A stretch of 64,000 bases of DNA from Roseibium sp. (GTDB lineage: Bacteria > Pseudomonadota > Alphaproteobacteria > Rhizobiales > Stappiaceae), in contig JAEPML010000003.1 in the NCBI GenBank assembly GCA_017643925.1, positions 450,138 to 514,137 on the forward strand. The letters run 5' to 3'. A model generated the notes under the pieces. It saw only the letters and a program-made list of their open reading frames with translations. It had not been told where the DNA came from and made no database searches. Positions 52,163 to 61,339 of the stretch are shown piece by piece; within the stretch, counting starts at the first letter, position 1, and each line of letters starts with the position of its first letter. Both the position numbers and the translations under genes were made by a program.

Positions 52163-53476
52163 ATGTCCCTGTCCCTTTTTTCAAGTTCGATCTATTCCGG
52201 CCTGTTCGCCGATGACGAACTCGCTGCGCTTCTTGACGATGCCAGCGAGGTTTCCCGCATGATCCGGTTCGAACAGGCTCTGGCGAATACTCAAGGCGCT
52301 CACGGCATCATTCCGAAAGATGCCGCCCAGCGCATCTCGCAAGAGTTGATCGGTCTGACACTCGACCCTGTACTGCTTCGCGATGGCACGACGGCCAGCG
52401 GTGTCCCGGTGCCCGCGCTGGTGGCTGCGCTCCGAAAGCACGTTGGCGACCCGGATAGCCAGTGGATCCATTGGGGGGCGACCAGCCAGGACGTCATGGA
52501 CACGGCACAGGTGCTTCAATGGAAATCCTGCCTCAACGTTCTGGAAACCCGACTGGTCCGGTTGGTCGACTGCCTTGAGAGCCAGAGCCGCAGATACATG
52601 GATCTGTTGCTGGCCGGGCGCACGCGCAGCCAGATTTCAACACCGATAACACTGGGATATCGGATCGCCCAGTGGGCCCATCCGCTCATTGAAGCGGAGG
52701 CTGCCCTTCCCGCACTCAAGGGATCCATCCTGAAGGCGCAGTTCGGGGGCGCTTCCGGTGTCAACGGTGTCGTCGCTCCGGAAGGATCCGCCGTTTCGAA
52801 GAAACTCGCCGCTGAGCTGGGTCTTGAAAACAGCCCGTCCTGGCATGTCAATCGGTCTTCTGTTCTCGCCCTTGCCGCCTGGCTGCAACAGGTATGTTCA
52901 GCTCTTGCAAAAATGTCGGGTGATCTCGTCTTGATGGGACGCACGGACATAGATGAAGTCGCCGCCGGCACCGGAGGCGGGTCTTCCACCATGCCGCAAA
53001 AAGCCAACCCGGTTCAGGCTGAAACGGTCCTGGTTCTCAACCAGATTGCGACCAGCGCGCAAACGGGCCTTGCTGCAGCAGCCCACCCCGTTGAAGAACG
53101 GGACGGCTCGAAATGGCCGCTGGAATGGATGTTCCTGCCACAGATGCTGATGGCAACCGGCGGCGCTTTGAGGCATTCGCAAAGCCTCGCCGAAAGCCTC
53201 AAGCCGGATCAGGAGAAGCTGGCTGCGGCATTCGATGCCAATCCCGAAATCATGGCAGAAGCTGCCAGTTTCGTCCTGGCAAAAAGCGGCATTTCACGAA
53301 GCGAAGCAAAGGACATCGTTGCACGTGCTGCAGCAAGTCCACGCGATTTCACTGATGCGCTCGAGGAACTGAGTCCTCTCAATATCGACTGGAAGTCGGT
53401 TCTCGACCCGCGTGAAGCGATCGCGCCCGCCAGGGAAATGTCCGACCGGATCTTCGCAATGCGCCGATCGGCCTGA
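52163..53476 (+). CDS. pcaB: 3-Carboxy-cis,cis-muconate cycloisomerase
   Basis: 437 residues of the fumarase/aspartase superfamily. Signature GGSSTMPQKANPVQAE, plus HWGATSQDVMDTAQVLQ. Converts 3-carboxymuconate to 4-carboxymuconolactone. Last gene of the pob-pca operon, 55 bp after the BKACE gene, so somewhat looser than the rest. No strong ribosome-binding site was seen. Convergent with the TRAP operon, 10 bp apart. Confidence 0.94.
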   Translation: MSLSLFSSSIYSGLFADDELAALLDDASEVSRMIRFEQALANTQGAHGIIPKDAAQRISQELIGLTLDPVLLRDGTTASGVPVPALVAALRKHVGDPDSQWIHWGATSQDVMDTAQVLQWKSCLNVLETRLVRLVDCLESQSRRYMDLLLAGRTRSQISTPITLGYRIAQWAHPLIEAEAALPALKGSILKAQFGGASGVNGVVAPEGSAVSKKLAAELGLENSPSWHVNRSSVLALAAWLQQVCSALAKMSGDLVLMGRTDIDEVAAGTGGGSSTMPQKANPVQAETVLVLNQIATSAQTGLAAAAHPVEERDGSKWPLEWMFLPQMLMATGGALRHSQSLAESLKPDQEKLAAAFDANPEIMAEAASFVLAKSGISRSEAKDIVARAAASPRDFTDALEELSPLNIDWKSVLDPREAIAPAREMSDRIFAMRRSA

Positions 53477-53486
53477 CGTCTCGGTT

Positions 53487-54845
53487 CTACCCGCTCAGGA
53501 ACTGGGGCAGCCAAAGCGTCAGCGCGGGAAAACTGACCAGCAGAATGACGCGCACGATTTCCGCCCCGAAGAAGGGTGCCACGCCCTTGAACGTCTCGAT
53601 CATCGGGGTGTCCTTTGCCAGCGATGAAATCACGAAGACATTCATGCCGACCGGTGGCGTGATCAGTCCCAGTTCGACCACGATCAGGGCCAGAATTCCG
53701 AACCAGATCTTCAGATCTTCGGTGCTCATGCCATACCCGGCGCCTTCCGCACCCTGGTAAATTCCGCCGTTGATCTCGACGAGCACCGGCCAGAAAAACG
53801 GAATGACCAGCAGGATCATGGAAAGGCTGTCCATCAGGCAGCCCAGAATGATCAGGGCAACGAGTAGGATGATCAAAACCGTCATCGGTTCCAGCCCGGA
53901 GTTCGAGATCCAGGCAGCTGTTTCCTGGGGCAGGCCGACCCGGGACATGAAAATCTTCAAAAGTTCCGCGCCCAGGATGATCAGGTAGATCATGCCCGAG
54001 GTGGAGGCGGTTTCCTTCAGCGCTGAGACAAAATCCGCGCGGGACAGTTTGCGCTGAACGAGGCCGAAAAAGAGCACCAGGAACACGCCAACGGCGGCCG
54101 CAGGCGTCGGGTTGAAGAAGCCGAAATAGATGCCGCCGATCACGAGCCCAAAAACAATCAGCACCGGGATCATGCCGACGGAGGCTTCGACGAATTCCTT
54201 CGGATCGGCGACACCGCCCTTGGGCCCGGCCTCGGGCTTGATGGCCACGTAGATGGCAATGGTCAGCAGGAACAGGACAACGGCCAGAAGCCCCGGCAGG
54301 AAAGCAGCCATGAACATCGTGACGATGTTTGCCTCGACGATGACCGCGTAAATGATCAGGACCACGGAGGGCGGGATCAGAATGCCGAGAACGCCGCCAG
54401 CCGCGAGCGTGCCGGTGGCAAGTGCACCGGAATAATTGTAACGGCGCAGCTCCGGCAGGGCGACCTTGCCCATGGTTGATGCGGTCGCCAGCGAGGATCC
54501 GCAGACAGCCCCGAACCCGGCACAGCCGGCAATTGCCGCCATGGCAGTTCCGCCGCGCAGCCATCCAAGCCAGGCATTCGCGCCGCGAAACAGGGCCTGG
54601 GACAACCCCGTCTTGGAGGCAATAGCCCCCATCAGAACAAACATGGGAACGACAGAAAGGTCGTAGATGGAGAACTGACCGTAGGCCAGGGTCTTGAGCT
54701 GGCTGAAGACCAGCGCGGGGCCGTTCAGCATCATCGTGCCCACCCCACCGACCAGGATCATCGCATAGGCTATGGGAATACGGATTGCGATCAGGAAGAT
54801 CAGCACGGCAAGCGCGCCCAGTCCCAGAACGAGTGCGTCTGTCAT
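53487..54845 (-). CDS. TRAP transporter large permease (DctM type)
   Basis: 452 residues, about 12 helices; IPIAYAMILVGGVG near the N-terminus, LAAGGVLGILIPPSVVLIIYA (quoted in part) and LITPPVGMNVFVIS are hallmarks of the TRAP DctM subunit. Drives uptake by Na+ gradient together with the DctQ subunit. Eight bp after dctQ. Confidence 0.94.
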   Translation of the reverse strand: MTDALVLGLGALAVLIFLIAIRIPIAYAMILVGGVGTMMLNGPALVFSQLKTLAYGQFSIYDLSVVPMFVLMGAIASKTGLSQALFRGANAWLGWLRGGTAMAAIAGCAGFGAVCGSSLATASTMGKVALPELRRYNYSGALATGTLAAGGVLGILIPPSVVLIIYAVIVEANIVTMFMAAFLPGLLAVVLFLLTIAIYVAIKPEAGPKGGVADPKEFVEASVGMIPVLIVFGLVIGGIYFGFFNPTPAAAVGVFLVLFFGLVQRKLSRADFVSALKETASTSGMIYLIILGAELLKIFMSRVGLPQETAAWISNSGLEPMTVLIILLVALIILGCLMDSLSMILLVIPFFWPVLVEINGGIYQGAEGAGYGMSTEDLKIWFGILALIVVELGLITPPVGMNVFVISSLAKDTPMIETFKGVAPFFGAEIVRVILLVSFPALTLWLPQFLSG

Positions 54846-54853
54846 CTTGCCGG

Positions 54854-55363
54854 TTATCCTTTCGACAGCGCTCTCGCGTCGCGCATGAGCGTGACGACGG
54901 CAGCCAGGGCGAGCAGGCCCAGGGAAAGCAAAATCGGCACGAAGGCCATCCAGTGCGGAAACTGCAGGATCGTGGTGGTGTAGTCATATTCCTTCTGGTC
55001 CAGCATGCCGTAATACATGCGCCAGATCAGAAGCAGTGCAAAACCGAGTGCCACAAGCGACCCCAGCAACGTGAAGAACGCGATCGTCCTTTTCGAGGCG
55101 CTGGCGGTGAAAATGTCTGCTGACACATTGGCACCGACAAGCTGGCAATAGGGAAGAAAGGCGAAAACGGCGACTGCAACGCCAACCTCGGTCATTTCGA
55201 AATCACCGGGGAACGGTGCGCCGAACATTGAGCCGACAATGGAGACCATGTTCATTGCGACCACGAGGAGCAGGACACAGCCTCCGAGCAGTGCCCACAA
55301 GGTGATCAGGCGGGCCGCGGCCCCGGTAAACCCGGAGCCGCCTTCTTGAGGGGAACTCGTCAT
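54854..55363 (-). CDS. TRAP transporter small permease (DctQ type)
   Basis: 169 residues, four helices. The N-terminal helix and FPGDFEMTEVGVAVAVFAFLP segment (quoted 20 residues or fewer at a time: FEMTEVGVAVAVFAFLP) are typical. Shares one base with the end of the binding-protein gene and precedes dctM. Confidence 0.92.
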   Translation of the reverse strand: MTSSPQEGGSGFTGAAARLITLWALLGGCVLLLVVAMNMVSIVGSMFGAPFPGDFEMTEVGVAVAVFAFLPYCQLVGANVSADIFTASASKRTIAFFTLLGSLVALGFALLLIWRMYYGMLDQKEYDYTTTILQFPHWMAFVPILLSLGLLALAAVVTLMRDARALSKG

Positions 55364-56397
55364 CAGTTGGAGGCGTTCTTTGCGACTGCCGCCTTGGCCT
55401 TTTCAACCAGGCCGGCTCCGTCAATTCCCTTGGCCGAGACTTCCTCAGCCCACTTGTCGGCAACCGGTGCCAGTGCTTCGTTGAAAGCCGCCGTTTCTTC
55501 AGGCGTCAGCGTGATATGCGTGTTGCCGGCCTTGGTCGCCAGACCGATGCCGAAGTCATCCGCACCCGCCCAGATATCGCCAACGGTCTTGCGCCAGTCA
55601 CGACCGGATGCATCCCGGAAGGCCTGCTTGACGTCGTCCGGCAGGCTGTCCCAGCGTGCCTTGTTCATGGAAACCTGGAACACCGTCGTGCCGAAGCGCT
55701 CCTTGTCCGCGCCTTCGATCTGGTACTTCGTCTGCTCCTGGATCTTGAGCGGCGGAATGATTTCCCACGGGATCAGAGCGCCGTCGATCACGCCTTTCTG
55801 CAGGGCGGTGGGGAGTTCGGGAACAGGCATGCCGACCGGGATCGCGCCCAGTGCTTCGATGACCCATGCGCCGGTACGCGTCGGAATGCGCATCTTCTTG
55901 CCGGCCAGATCCGCCGGTGAGCGCACTTCGGCGTCTGTCATGTGAATGCCCTGACCTGAATGAACGTGCAGGAACATGACTTCGACGCCCTTGTACTCTT
56001 CCTTCAGGTCGGACTCGAACAGGTCCATCAGGGCAAGGTTGGTTGCCGCTGTATCATTCGTATGGACCCCGGGAAGTTCAAAGACCTCCGAACGCGGGAA
56101 CAGGCCGGGTGTATATCCGTTAACCGTCCAGACAAGGTCAACGACACCATCGCGGACCTGGTTGATCAACTCCGGCGGGCGCCCGCCCAGGGTCATGGCC
56201 GGGAAAATCTCGATCGACACCTTGCCGCCAGAGTTTTCCTCGACCTGTTTGGCCCAGGGCGCTAGCATCTTGGAATGGGCAGGGGCCTTTTCACCCAGGA
56301 AGTGGTGCAGCTTGAATTCGTAATCGGCAGCACCTGCCGTCGTGGCGCCAAGCGCAAACAGGGCAGCTCCAAGAACCGCTTTCTTCAGGTTTTTCAT
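55363..56397 (-). CDS. TRAP transporter substrate-binding protein (DctP type)
   Basis: 344 residues with a signal peptide (MKNLKKAVLGAALFALGATTAGAA). DctP motifs: KLHHFLGEKAPAHSKML, the ligand-carboxylate Arg in KMRIPTRTGAW and the region ALQKGVIDGALIPWEI. Start at 56397 fixed by GGAGGAGGAAG. The nearby pca genes and the shared upstream element make an aromatic acid (such as 4-hydroxybenzoate, protocatechuate or an arylglyoxylate) a probable ligand; not proven. Confidence 0.92.
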   Translation of the reverse strand: MKNLKKAVLGAALFALGATTAGAADYEFKLHHFLGEKAPAHSKMLAPWAKQVEENSGGKVSIEIFPAMTLGGRPPELINQVRDGVVDLVWTVNGYTPGLFPRSEVFELPGVHTNDTAATNLALMDLFESDLKEEYKGVEVMFLHVHSGQGIHMTDAEVRSPADLAGKKMRIPTRTGAWVIEALGAIPVGMPVPELPTALQKGVIDGALIPWEIIPPLKIQEQTKYQIEGADKERFGTTVFQVSMNKARWDSLPDDVKQAFRDASGRDWRKTVGDIWAGADDFGIGLATKAGNTHITLTPEETAAFNEALAPVADKWAEEVSAKGIDGAGLVEKAKAAVAKNASN

Positions 56398-56826
56398 TCT
56401 TCCTCCTCCAAGCGATGTATCACTCACCCGCAGTTATCCAGCTTCCGATCGGGAGTAATTGCTCTTTTGTTTCTTCGTTATCGCATCATGCGATTCAGTC
56501 TGACCAAAGCCCGGTCAAACTGCAAACTGTAAAGGACCTCACACAGGTCATCTGGAAGGACTGCCGGCACGCTTTTACTCCTCCAATGAGGATCTTCATT
56601 GATTAATTTGGGAATGTAAAATGAGATATCAGCCGATATACTTTCCATTTTCGGAAATTAAAAACAAGGATTTGCAAGCAGGCGTTTTTCCGCTAGCGTC
56701 TCGGTCTCCGGCATGTTTTTCCCGCGTTGACGTTACCCGGTCAGCGCGCCACGGCAGGGTGTTCCCTGCCCGCTCCCGCCCCAAATGACACTTGACGTCC
56801 CGCAGGCCCGGTGACCGGAGGAACAG
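56398..56826. other. Divergent promoter region between the TRAP operon and the ThDP enzyme
   Basis: 429 bp, with no gene that I trust. Contains the shared element B (56616-56634). Two regions of AT-rich sequence flank it, where promoters for both directions could lie, but I cannot name hexamers with confidence. Confidence 0.55.
56616..56634 (+). promoter_or_regulatory. Shared element B (candidate PcaQ site) upstream of the TRAP operon
   Basis: GTAAAATGAGATATCAGCC, identical to the element upstream of pobA (minus strand 47472-47491) except for one missing T. It is 219 bp from dctP and 193 bp from the ThDP enzyme, so either or both may be controlled. Suggests the transporter belongs to the 4-hydroxybenzoate/protocatechuate regulon. 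Confidence 0.55.
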
Positions 56827-58551
56827 ATGACCAAAACCGAACAGCGAACCGCGATCACCGCCGGGGGTGCACTCTTTGGCAAACTCAAGGCGCTCGGGAT
56901 CGATTATGTCTTCGCTAATTCAGGAACGGACTATCCGCCGATCATCGAGGGTCTGATCGAGGCCACGCAGGACGGTCTGGACCTGCCTGTCCCGGTCACC
57001 GTGCCGCATGAACATGTCGCCGTCGGCATGGCCCATGGCTACTACCAGATCTCGGGTGAGATCCAGGCAGTGATGCTGCACACGAATGTCGGACTGTCCA
57101 ACGCGGCAACCGGCGCGATCAATGCCTGGTGCGACCAGATCCCGATGCTGCTGATATCCGGCCGGACGCCCGTGATGGAAGGCAAGCGCTTCGGCGCCCG
57201 CACGGTCCCGATCGGCTGGGGCCAGGAAATGTTCGACCAGACCGCACTGGTGCGCGAGGCCACCAAGTGGGATTACGAACTCCGGTTTCCGGAGCAGATT
57301 TCCGAAGTTTTTGACCGGGCCTGGGCGATCGCAAACTCGACCCCGAAGGGTCCGGTCTATGTCAGTCTGCCTCGTGAAATCCTGTGTGAAACGATAGACC
57401 CGGCGGGTCTGGGTGCACCCTCTCGAATGGCACCCTCAGCATCGGTGCCTGATCCGGACGTACTTGCAATGGCAGCATCGCTTCTGGCCAGCGCCAAAAA
57501 CCCGCTCGTGATCAGTCAGCGCGGGGCCGGGTCGCAAGAAGCTTTTGCTGGCCTCGGACAGTTCCTGAGCGATTGGGCCTTGCCGATTTCGCAATACTGG
57601 GCGAACACGCCGTCGGTGGCACAGTCACACCCGATGCATGTCGGAAGCTCGCCAGAATCTCTTCTGGCCGAGGCGGATGTCGTTCTCGTGATCAATTCCC
57701 TTGCACCCTGGTTTCCGGACAAGGTCACATTGCGCGAAGATGTGAAGGTCATCCAGCTTGGTCCCGACCCCCTGTTCAGCCGGACCCCGATCCGGAATTT
57801 TCCGGCGGACGTGACACTGGCCGGCGATTTGTCGGCGGCTCTCCTGGCACTCATCGGCGCAATGAAAGACATGAAACGCGACGAAACCCTGCTGGGCGAA
57901 CGTCGTGCCCGCATCGCGGATCTATCGGCCGCCAATCGCAATGCGATTGTGGAACTGGCCGAACGCGGCAATCGCAGTCCAATGACCAAGGAGTGGGTCA
58001 GCCTGTGTCTGGGAAGAGCCATCAAGGGACGGCGAGCAACCGTTTTTCACGAATTGGGCTGCCCGTTGGATCAGCTCGACCTCGACAGTCACAACAGCTA
58101 CTTCCAGGAACCTCATTCGGGGGGACTTGGCTGGGGACTGCCCGCCGCCCTTGGTGCCCAGCTCGCCGACCGCGATCGCCTGGTCTTCGCCACCATCGGG
58201 GACGGCAGCTACATGTTCGCCAATCCAACCGCATGTCACCAGGTGGCAGAGGCACTCGAATTGCCGGTCATCACGCTTGTGCTGAACAACGAGGAATGGG
58301 GTGCCGTTCGCCAATCGGTAGAAGGCCTTTACAAGAACGGGCTGGCGCGTCAGGCCAATGATGTGCCCCTGACCTCTCTCAAACCCAGCCCCGACTTTGC
58401 AAAGACGGCCGAAGCCAGTCGGGCCTATACCGAAACCGTAACCACCGGGGAGGATCTTCCGGCTGCACTCGATCGTGCCATAAAGGTGGCGACAATCGAG
58501 AAGCGTCAGGTTCTGTTGAACATTGCCATTGAGAGAAACACCGTGGGCTGA
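56827..58551 (+). CDS. Thiamine-diphosphate-dependent decarboxylase-like enzyme
   Basis: 574 residues of the acetolactate synthase/benzoylformate decarboxylase superfamily. ThDP-activating Glu at E62 in VPHEHVAVGMAHGY; C-terminal Mg/ThDP motif GDGSYMF ... NNEEWG (GDG-x27-N type). A family annotated only as thiamine-pyrophosphate-requiring protein. Divergent from the TRAP operon, suggesting it handles the transported acid: decarboxylation of an aryl-glyoxylate to an aldehyde would be in keeping with the aromatic theme, but acetolactate-like carboligation or oxalyl-CoA-type chemistry are alternatives. CCGGAGGAACAG precedes the ATG. Confidence 0.88.
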   Translation: MTKTEQRTAITAGGALFGKLKALGIDYVFANSGTDYPPIIEGLIEATQDGLDLPVPVTVPHEHVAVGMAHGYYQISGEIQAVMLHTNVGLSNAATGAINAWCDQIPMLLISGRTPVMEGKRFGARTVPIGWGQEMFDQTALVREATKWDYELRFPEQISEVFDRAWAIANSTPKGPVYVSLPREILCETIDPAGLGAPSRMAPSASVPDPDVLAMAASLLASAKNPLVISQRGAGSQEAFAGLGQFLSDWALPISQYWANTPSVAQSHPMHVGSSPESLLAEADVVLVINSLAPWFPDKVTLREDVKVIQLGPDPLFSRTPIRNFPADVTLAGDLSAALLALIGAMKDMKRDETLLGERRARIADLSAANRNAIVELAERGNRSPMTKEWVSLCLGRAIKGRRATVFHELGCPLDQLDLDSHNSYFQEPHSGGLGWGLPAALGAQLADRDRLVFATIGDGSYMFANPTACHQVAEALELPVITLVLNNEEWGAVRQSVEGLYKNGLARQANDVPLTSLKPSPDFAKTAEASRAYTETVTTGEDLPAALDRAIKVATIEKRQVLLNIAIERNTVG

Positions 58552-58567
58552 CACCAACGGTCTTTGC

Positions 58568-58587
58568 GCCGAAATCTTTTTTTCGGC
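58568..58587 (+). terminator. Possible terminator hairpin after the ThDP gene
   Basis: GCCGAAA/TTTCGGC, 7-bp stem with a T-rich 6-nt loop, 16 bp after the stop codon. No T-run follows the stem, so it is weak. Confidence 0.35.
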
Positions 58588-58672
58588 AATCGGCACCCTA
58601 TACCCTCTTTGATTCGCTGTTGTTTCAGGCAACCGATCAACGTGTGAAAGCTCACAATCGCGAATCAGTTGC

Positions 58673-58701
58673 TTGACACTTTTGGAACGTTCCAGTAATT
58701 A
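58673..58701 (+). promoter_or_regulatory. Candidate promoter with embedded LacI-type operator
   Basis: A consensus TTGACA -35 (58673-58678) is followed by a palindromic operator in the spacer; the -10 is poorly defined (AT-rich AGTAATTA at 58694-58701). It lies about 60-85 bp before the ATG at 58759. Confidence 0.4.
58683..58694. promoter_or_regulatory. LacI-type operator 1 of the last operon
   Basis: TGGAACGTTCCA, a perfect 12-bp palindrome with central CG, between the -35 and the presumed -10. Copy 2 lies with its centre 34 bp downstream. The sequence differs from the TGTAATCGATTACA sites of the first sugar operon, so a different regulator, not encoded in the window, should bind. Confidence 0.72.
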
Positions 58702-58714
58702 GCTATTCAACAAA

Positions 58715-58730
58715 TTTGGAACGTTCCAAA
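58715..58730. promoter_or_regulatory. LacI-type operator 2 of the last operon
   Basis: TTTGGAACGTTCCAAA, a perfect 16-bp palindrome that includes the core of operator 1. It ends 28 bp before the ATG at 58759. Confidence 0.72.
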
Positions 58731-58758
58731 TTCAAAACAACATGATCGGGAGGATTTG

Positions 58759-59763
58759 ATGCTGCGTTGGGGACTGATCGGTGCAAGCCGCATTGCTTCG
58801 AGCTACATGATTGAGGCAATGCGTGCGCAGGAAGGTGCGGATGTCCTGTCCGTCCTGAGCACTGATGTCGCGCGTGGCGCGCGCTTTGCCGACGAGAACG
58901 GCATTGCCGACAGCTATACCGATCTCGACGCCTTGCTCGCCGATGACCGGGTCAACGCCGTCTACATCTCCACCACCAACGAGAAGCACCACGCACAGGC
59001 CCTGGCTGCTATTGCGGCGGGCAAGAATGTCTTGTGCGAAAAGCCCCTGGCCATGTCGCTCGCGGACGCCTGCGAGATGGTCAAAGCGGCTGCCGACAAG
59101 GGCATCACTTTCGCCACCAATCATCATCTGCGCAATGCGGGCACCCACCTGGCCATCAAGGACCTCATCTCCAACGGTCGCATTGGCGATGTCCTGAGCG
59201 CCCGGGTATTTCATGCCGTCAACCTGCCGGAGCACCTGCGTGGCTGGCGGATCAATGATGCATCTGCAGGTGGCGGCGTCATTCCGGATATCACGGTTCA
59301 TGACGCCGATACGATCCGCTTTCACCTGGACGAGGACCCGGTTGACGTCGTCGCCAAGTCCGGCACATCCGGCATGGGCGAAGGTGTCGAGGACAGCGTC
59401 ATGTCCGTCTGGTCTATGCCATCCGGCGCAATGGTCCAGACCCATGAAAGCTTCACGCATGGTTTTGCCGGAACCGGCATCGAGTTTCACGGTACCAGGG
59501 GATCGATCTTCGCACAGGGTGTCATGACCCAGGAGCCGGTCGGAACAATCCGTCTCGTGGATTCCAATGGTGAGACAGCTGTCTCCTACGAAAATCACAA
59601 TCTCTACAAGCGCTCGCTCGGGGTGTTCACGCAGGCGGTCGCCGGGACCGGTCGCCCGTCGGCGGACGGCGTTGACGGCATCAAGTCCCTCGCGGTCGCG
59701 CTTGCGGTGCGCGAAGCGGCGCGCTCCGGCCGGCAGACCACCGTCGACTATGGAGGGTTCTGA
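58759..59763 (+). CDS. Gfo/Idh/MocA oxidoreductase, 1,5-anhydro-D-fructose-reductase-like
   Basis: 334 residues. Rossmann motif GLIGASRIASSY, catalytic CEKPLAM and the segments TNHHLRNAGTHLAIKDLI, ARVFHAVNLPEHLRGWR and GGVIPDITVHDADTIRF, which closely follow the NADPH-dependent 1,5-anhydro-D-fructose reductase of Sinorhizobium as I remember it. The ATG at 58759 follows GGGAGGA. First gene of an operon under LacI-type operators. Reduction of an anhydro- or keto-sugar is the best estimate; the exact substrate is unproven. Confidence 0.85.
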   Translation: MLRWGLIGASRIASSYMIEAMRAQEGADVLSVLSTDVARGARFADENGIADSYTDLDALLADDRVNAVYISTTNEKHHAQALAAIAAGKNVLCEKPLAMSLADACEMVKAAADKGITFATNHHLRNAGTHLAIKDLISNGRIGDVLSARVFHAVNLPEHLRGWRINDASAGGGVIPDITVHDADTIRFHLDEDPVDVVAKSGTSGMGEGVEDSVMSVWSMPSGAMVQTHESFTHGFAGTGIEFHGTRGSIFAQGVMTQEPVGTIRLVDSNGETAVSYENHNLYKRSLGVFTQAVAGTGRPSADGVDGIKSLAVALAVREAARSGRQTTVDYGGF

Positions 59764-59764
59764 G

Positions 59765-61339
59765 ATGTCCTCCAAGCTCGTCTCGATGGATGAGGCCGCC
59801 GCAAAGATTTCCGACGGTGCTGTCGTCACCGTTTCCAGTTCCTCCGGCCTCGGATGCCCGGACAAGATCCTTGAAGCCATAGGTTCAAGGTTCGACCGCG
59901 AAGGGCATCCGAGGAACCTTACCACCCTGCACCCGATTGCCGCCGGCGACATGTATGGCATCAAGGGCATCGACCACATCGCCAAGGATGGATTGCTGGC
60001 AACCATCATTGCCGGGTCCTACCCTTCAGGCCCGTCTTCGATGCCGATGCCCGAGATCTGGAAGATGCTCGTCGAAAACCGGGTGGCTGCGTATAACGTG
60101 CCGTCCGGCATCCTGTTCGACATGCACCGGGACGCGGCAGCAAACCGGCCGGGCGTGCTGACCAAGGTCGGTCTCGACACGTTTGTCGACCCAATCCGCC
60201 AGGGCTGCGCAATGAATGCGGTTGCTGCCGAAAAACCGATTGTGACGCGGCAGGAACTCAATGGCGAGACCTGGCTGCACTTCCCGAACATCATTCCTGA
60301 CGTTGCCATCATTCGCGCCACCACGGCAGACGAACGTGGCAACCTGACCTATGAACATGAGGGCGCCTATCTGGGCGGCCTCGAACAGGCGATTGCGGTC
60401 CGCAACCATGGCGGCCTCGTCATTGCGCAGGTCAAGCGCGTGACCGCGTCCGGTTCCCTGCGCCCGCATGATGTGCGGGTTCCCGGCCATCTCGTGGACC
60501 TGATCGTCGTCGATCCGGACCAGCGTCAGACAACGGAAACCGACTACGATCCGGCAATTTCCGGTCAGGTCATGCGTCCCTGGTCCAGTTTCACGCTGGC
60601 CGAACACGGTATCGAGAAAGTTGTTGCGCGCCGCGCGGCGATGGAACTGAAAACCGGTCAGACGGCCAATCTCGGTTTCGGGATTTCGGCAATGGTCCCC
60701 CGGGTGTTGCTGGAGGCCGGCAAGGAGCAGGCCGTGACCTGGGCCATCGAGCAAGGTGCAACGGGCGGCATGCCCCTGACCGGCTTTGCATTCGGCTGCG
60801 CGTCGAATGCCGATGCCTACATGCCCTCTCCCCAACAGTTCCTCTATTTTCAGGGTGGCGGTTTCGACGTCTCCTTCCTGTCCTTCCTCGAAGTCGACCT
60901 GGAAGGCAACGTGAACGTCTCCAAGCTGGGCAAGAAACCTTATCTCACCGCCGGTTGCGGTGGTTTTGTCGACATCACGGCCAGCGCGCGCAAGATCGTC
61001 TTTTCCGGTCTCTTCGAAGCCGGTGCCCAGCTGGACCTGACGGATGAGGCCATGACCGTCAGGGCCCCGGGCAAGTTCACAAAAATGGTTGACGAGGTCG
61101 AGCACGTCACCTTCTCCGGACGGCGTGCGCGCGAACTTGGCCAGGACGTTCTTTACATCACCGAGCGCTGTGTCATTCGGCTGACGGACGAGGGCCTTCT
61201 GGCCACCGAAATCATGCCCGGCATCAATGCCCAGCAAGATATTTTCGACGCGTCGCAGGGACGGGTGAAAATCGCCGAAAACGCAAGCCTGATGCCGAAA
61301 GCACTGCTTCAGTCTGGCAAGCTGGAGCTGGACCTTTGA
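59765..61339 (+). CDS. Family I CoA-transferase, alpha and beta parts fused (acyl-CoA:acetate/3-ketoacid type)
   Basis: 524 residues; fused two-domain enzyme like propionate/acetate CoA-transferase and YdiF. Catalytic Glu likely E329 in AIEQGATGGMP, followed by GFAFGCASN; oxyanion-type FQGGGFDVSFL segment. Moves CoA between an acyl-CoA and a free acid. One bp after the reductase gene; the stop overlaps the next start (TTGA). Unusual in a sugar operon; may activate a carboxylate made by the aldehyde dehydrogenase encoded downstream (inference). Confidence 0.9.
   Translation: MSSKLVSMDEAAAKISDGAVVTVSSSSGLGCPDKILEAIGSRFDREGHPRNLTTLHPIAAGDMYGIKGIDHIAKDGLLATIIAGSYPSGPSSMPMPEIWKMLVENRVAAYNVPSGILFDMHRDAAANRPGVLTKVGLDTFVDPIRQGCAMNAVAAEKPIVTRQELNGETWLHFPNIIPDVAIIRATTADERGNLTYEHEGAYLGGLEQAIAVRNHGGLVIAQVKRVTASGSLRPHDVRVPGHLVDLIVVDPDQRQTTETDYDPAISGQVMRPWSSFTLAEHGIEKVVARRAAMELKTGQTANLGFGISAMVPRVLLEAGKEQAVTWAIEQGATGGMPLTGFAFGCASNADAYMPSPQQFLYFQGGGFDVSFLSFLEVDLEGNVNVSKLGKKPYLTAGCGGFVDITASARKIVFSGLFEAGAQLDLTDEAMTVRAPGKFTKMVDEVEHVTFSGRRARELGQDVLYITERCVIRLTDEGLLATEIMPGINAQQDIFDASQGRVKIAENASLMPKALLQSGKLELDL

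Noticed and set aside
53209..54987. 592-codon minus-strand frame overlapping pcaB and dctM
   Set aside because: Low-complexity Arg/Pro/Gly-rich translation in another frame of dctM and antisense of pcaB; both real genes are well supported.
58643..58656. TGTGA-AAGC-TCACA resembling a CRP site
   Set aside because: The half-sites are separated by 4 bp instead of the 6 bp needed for a CRP site.
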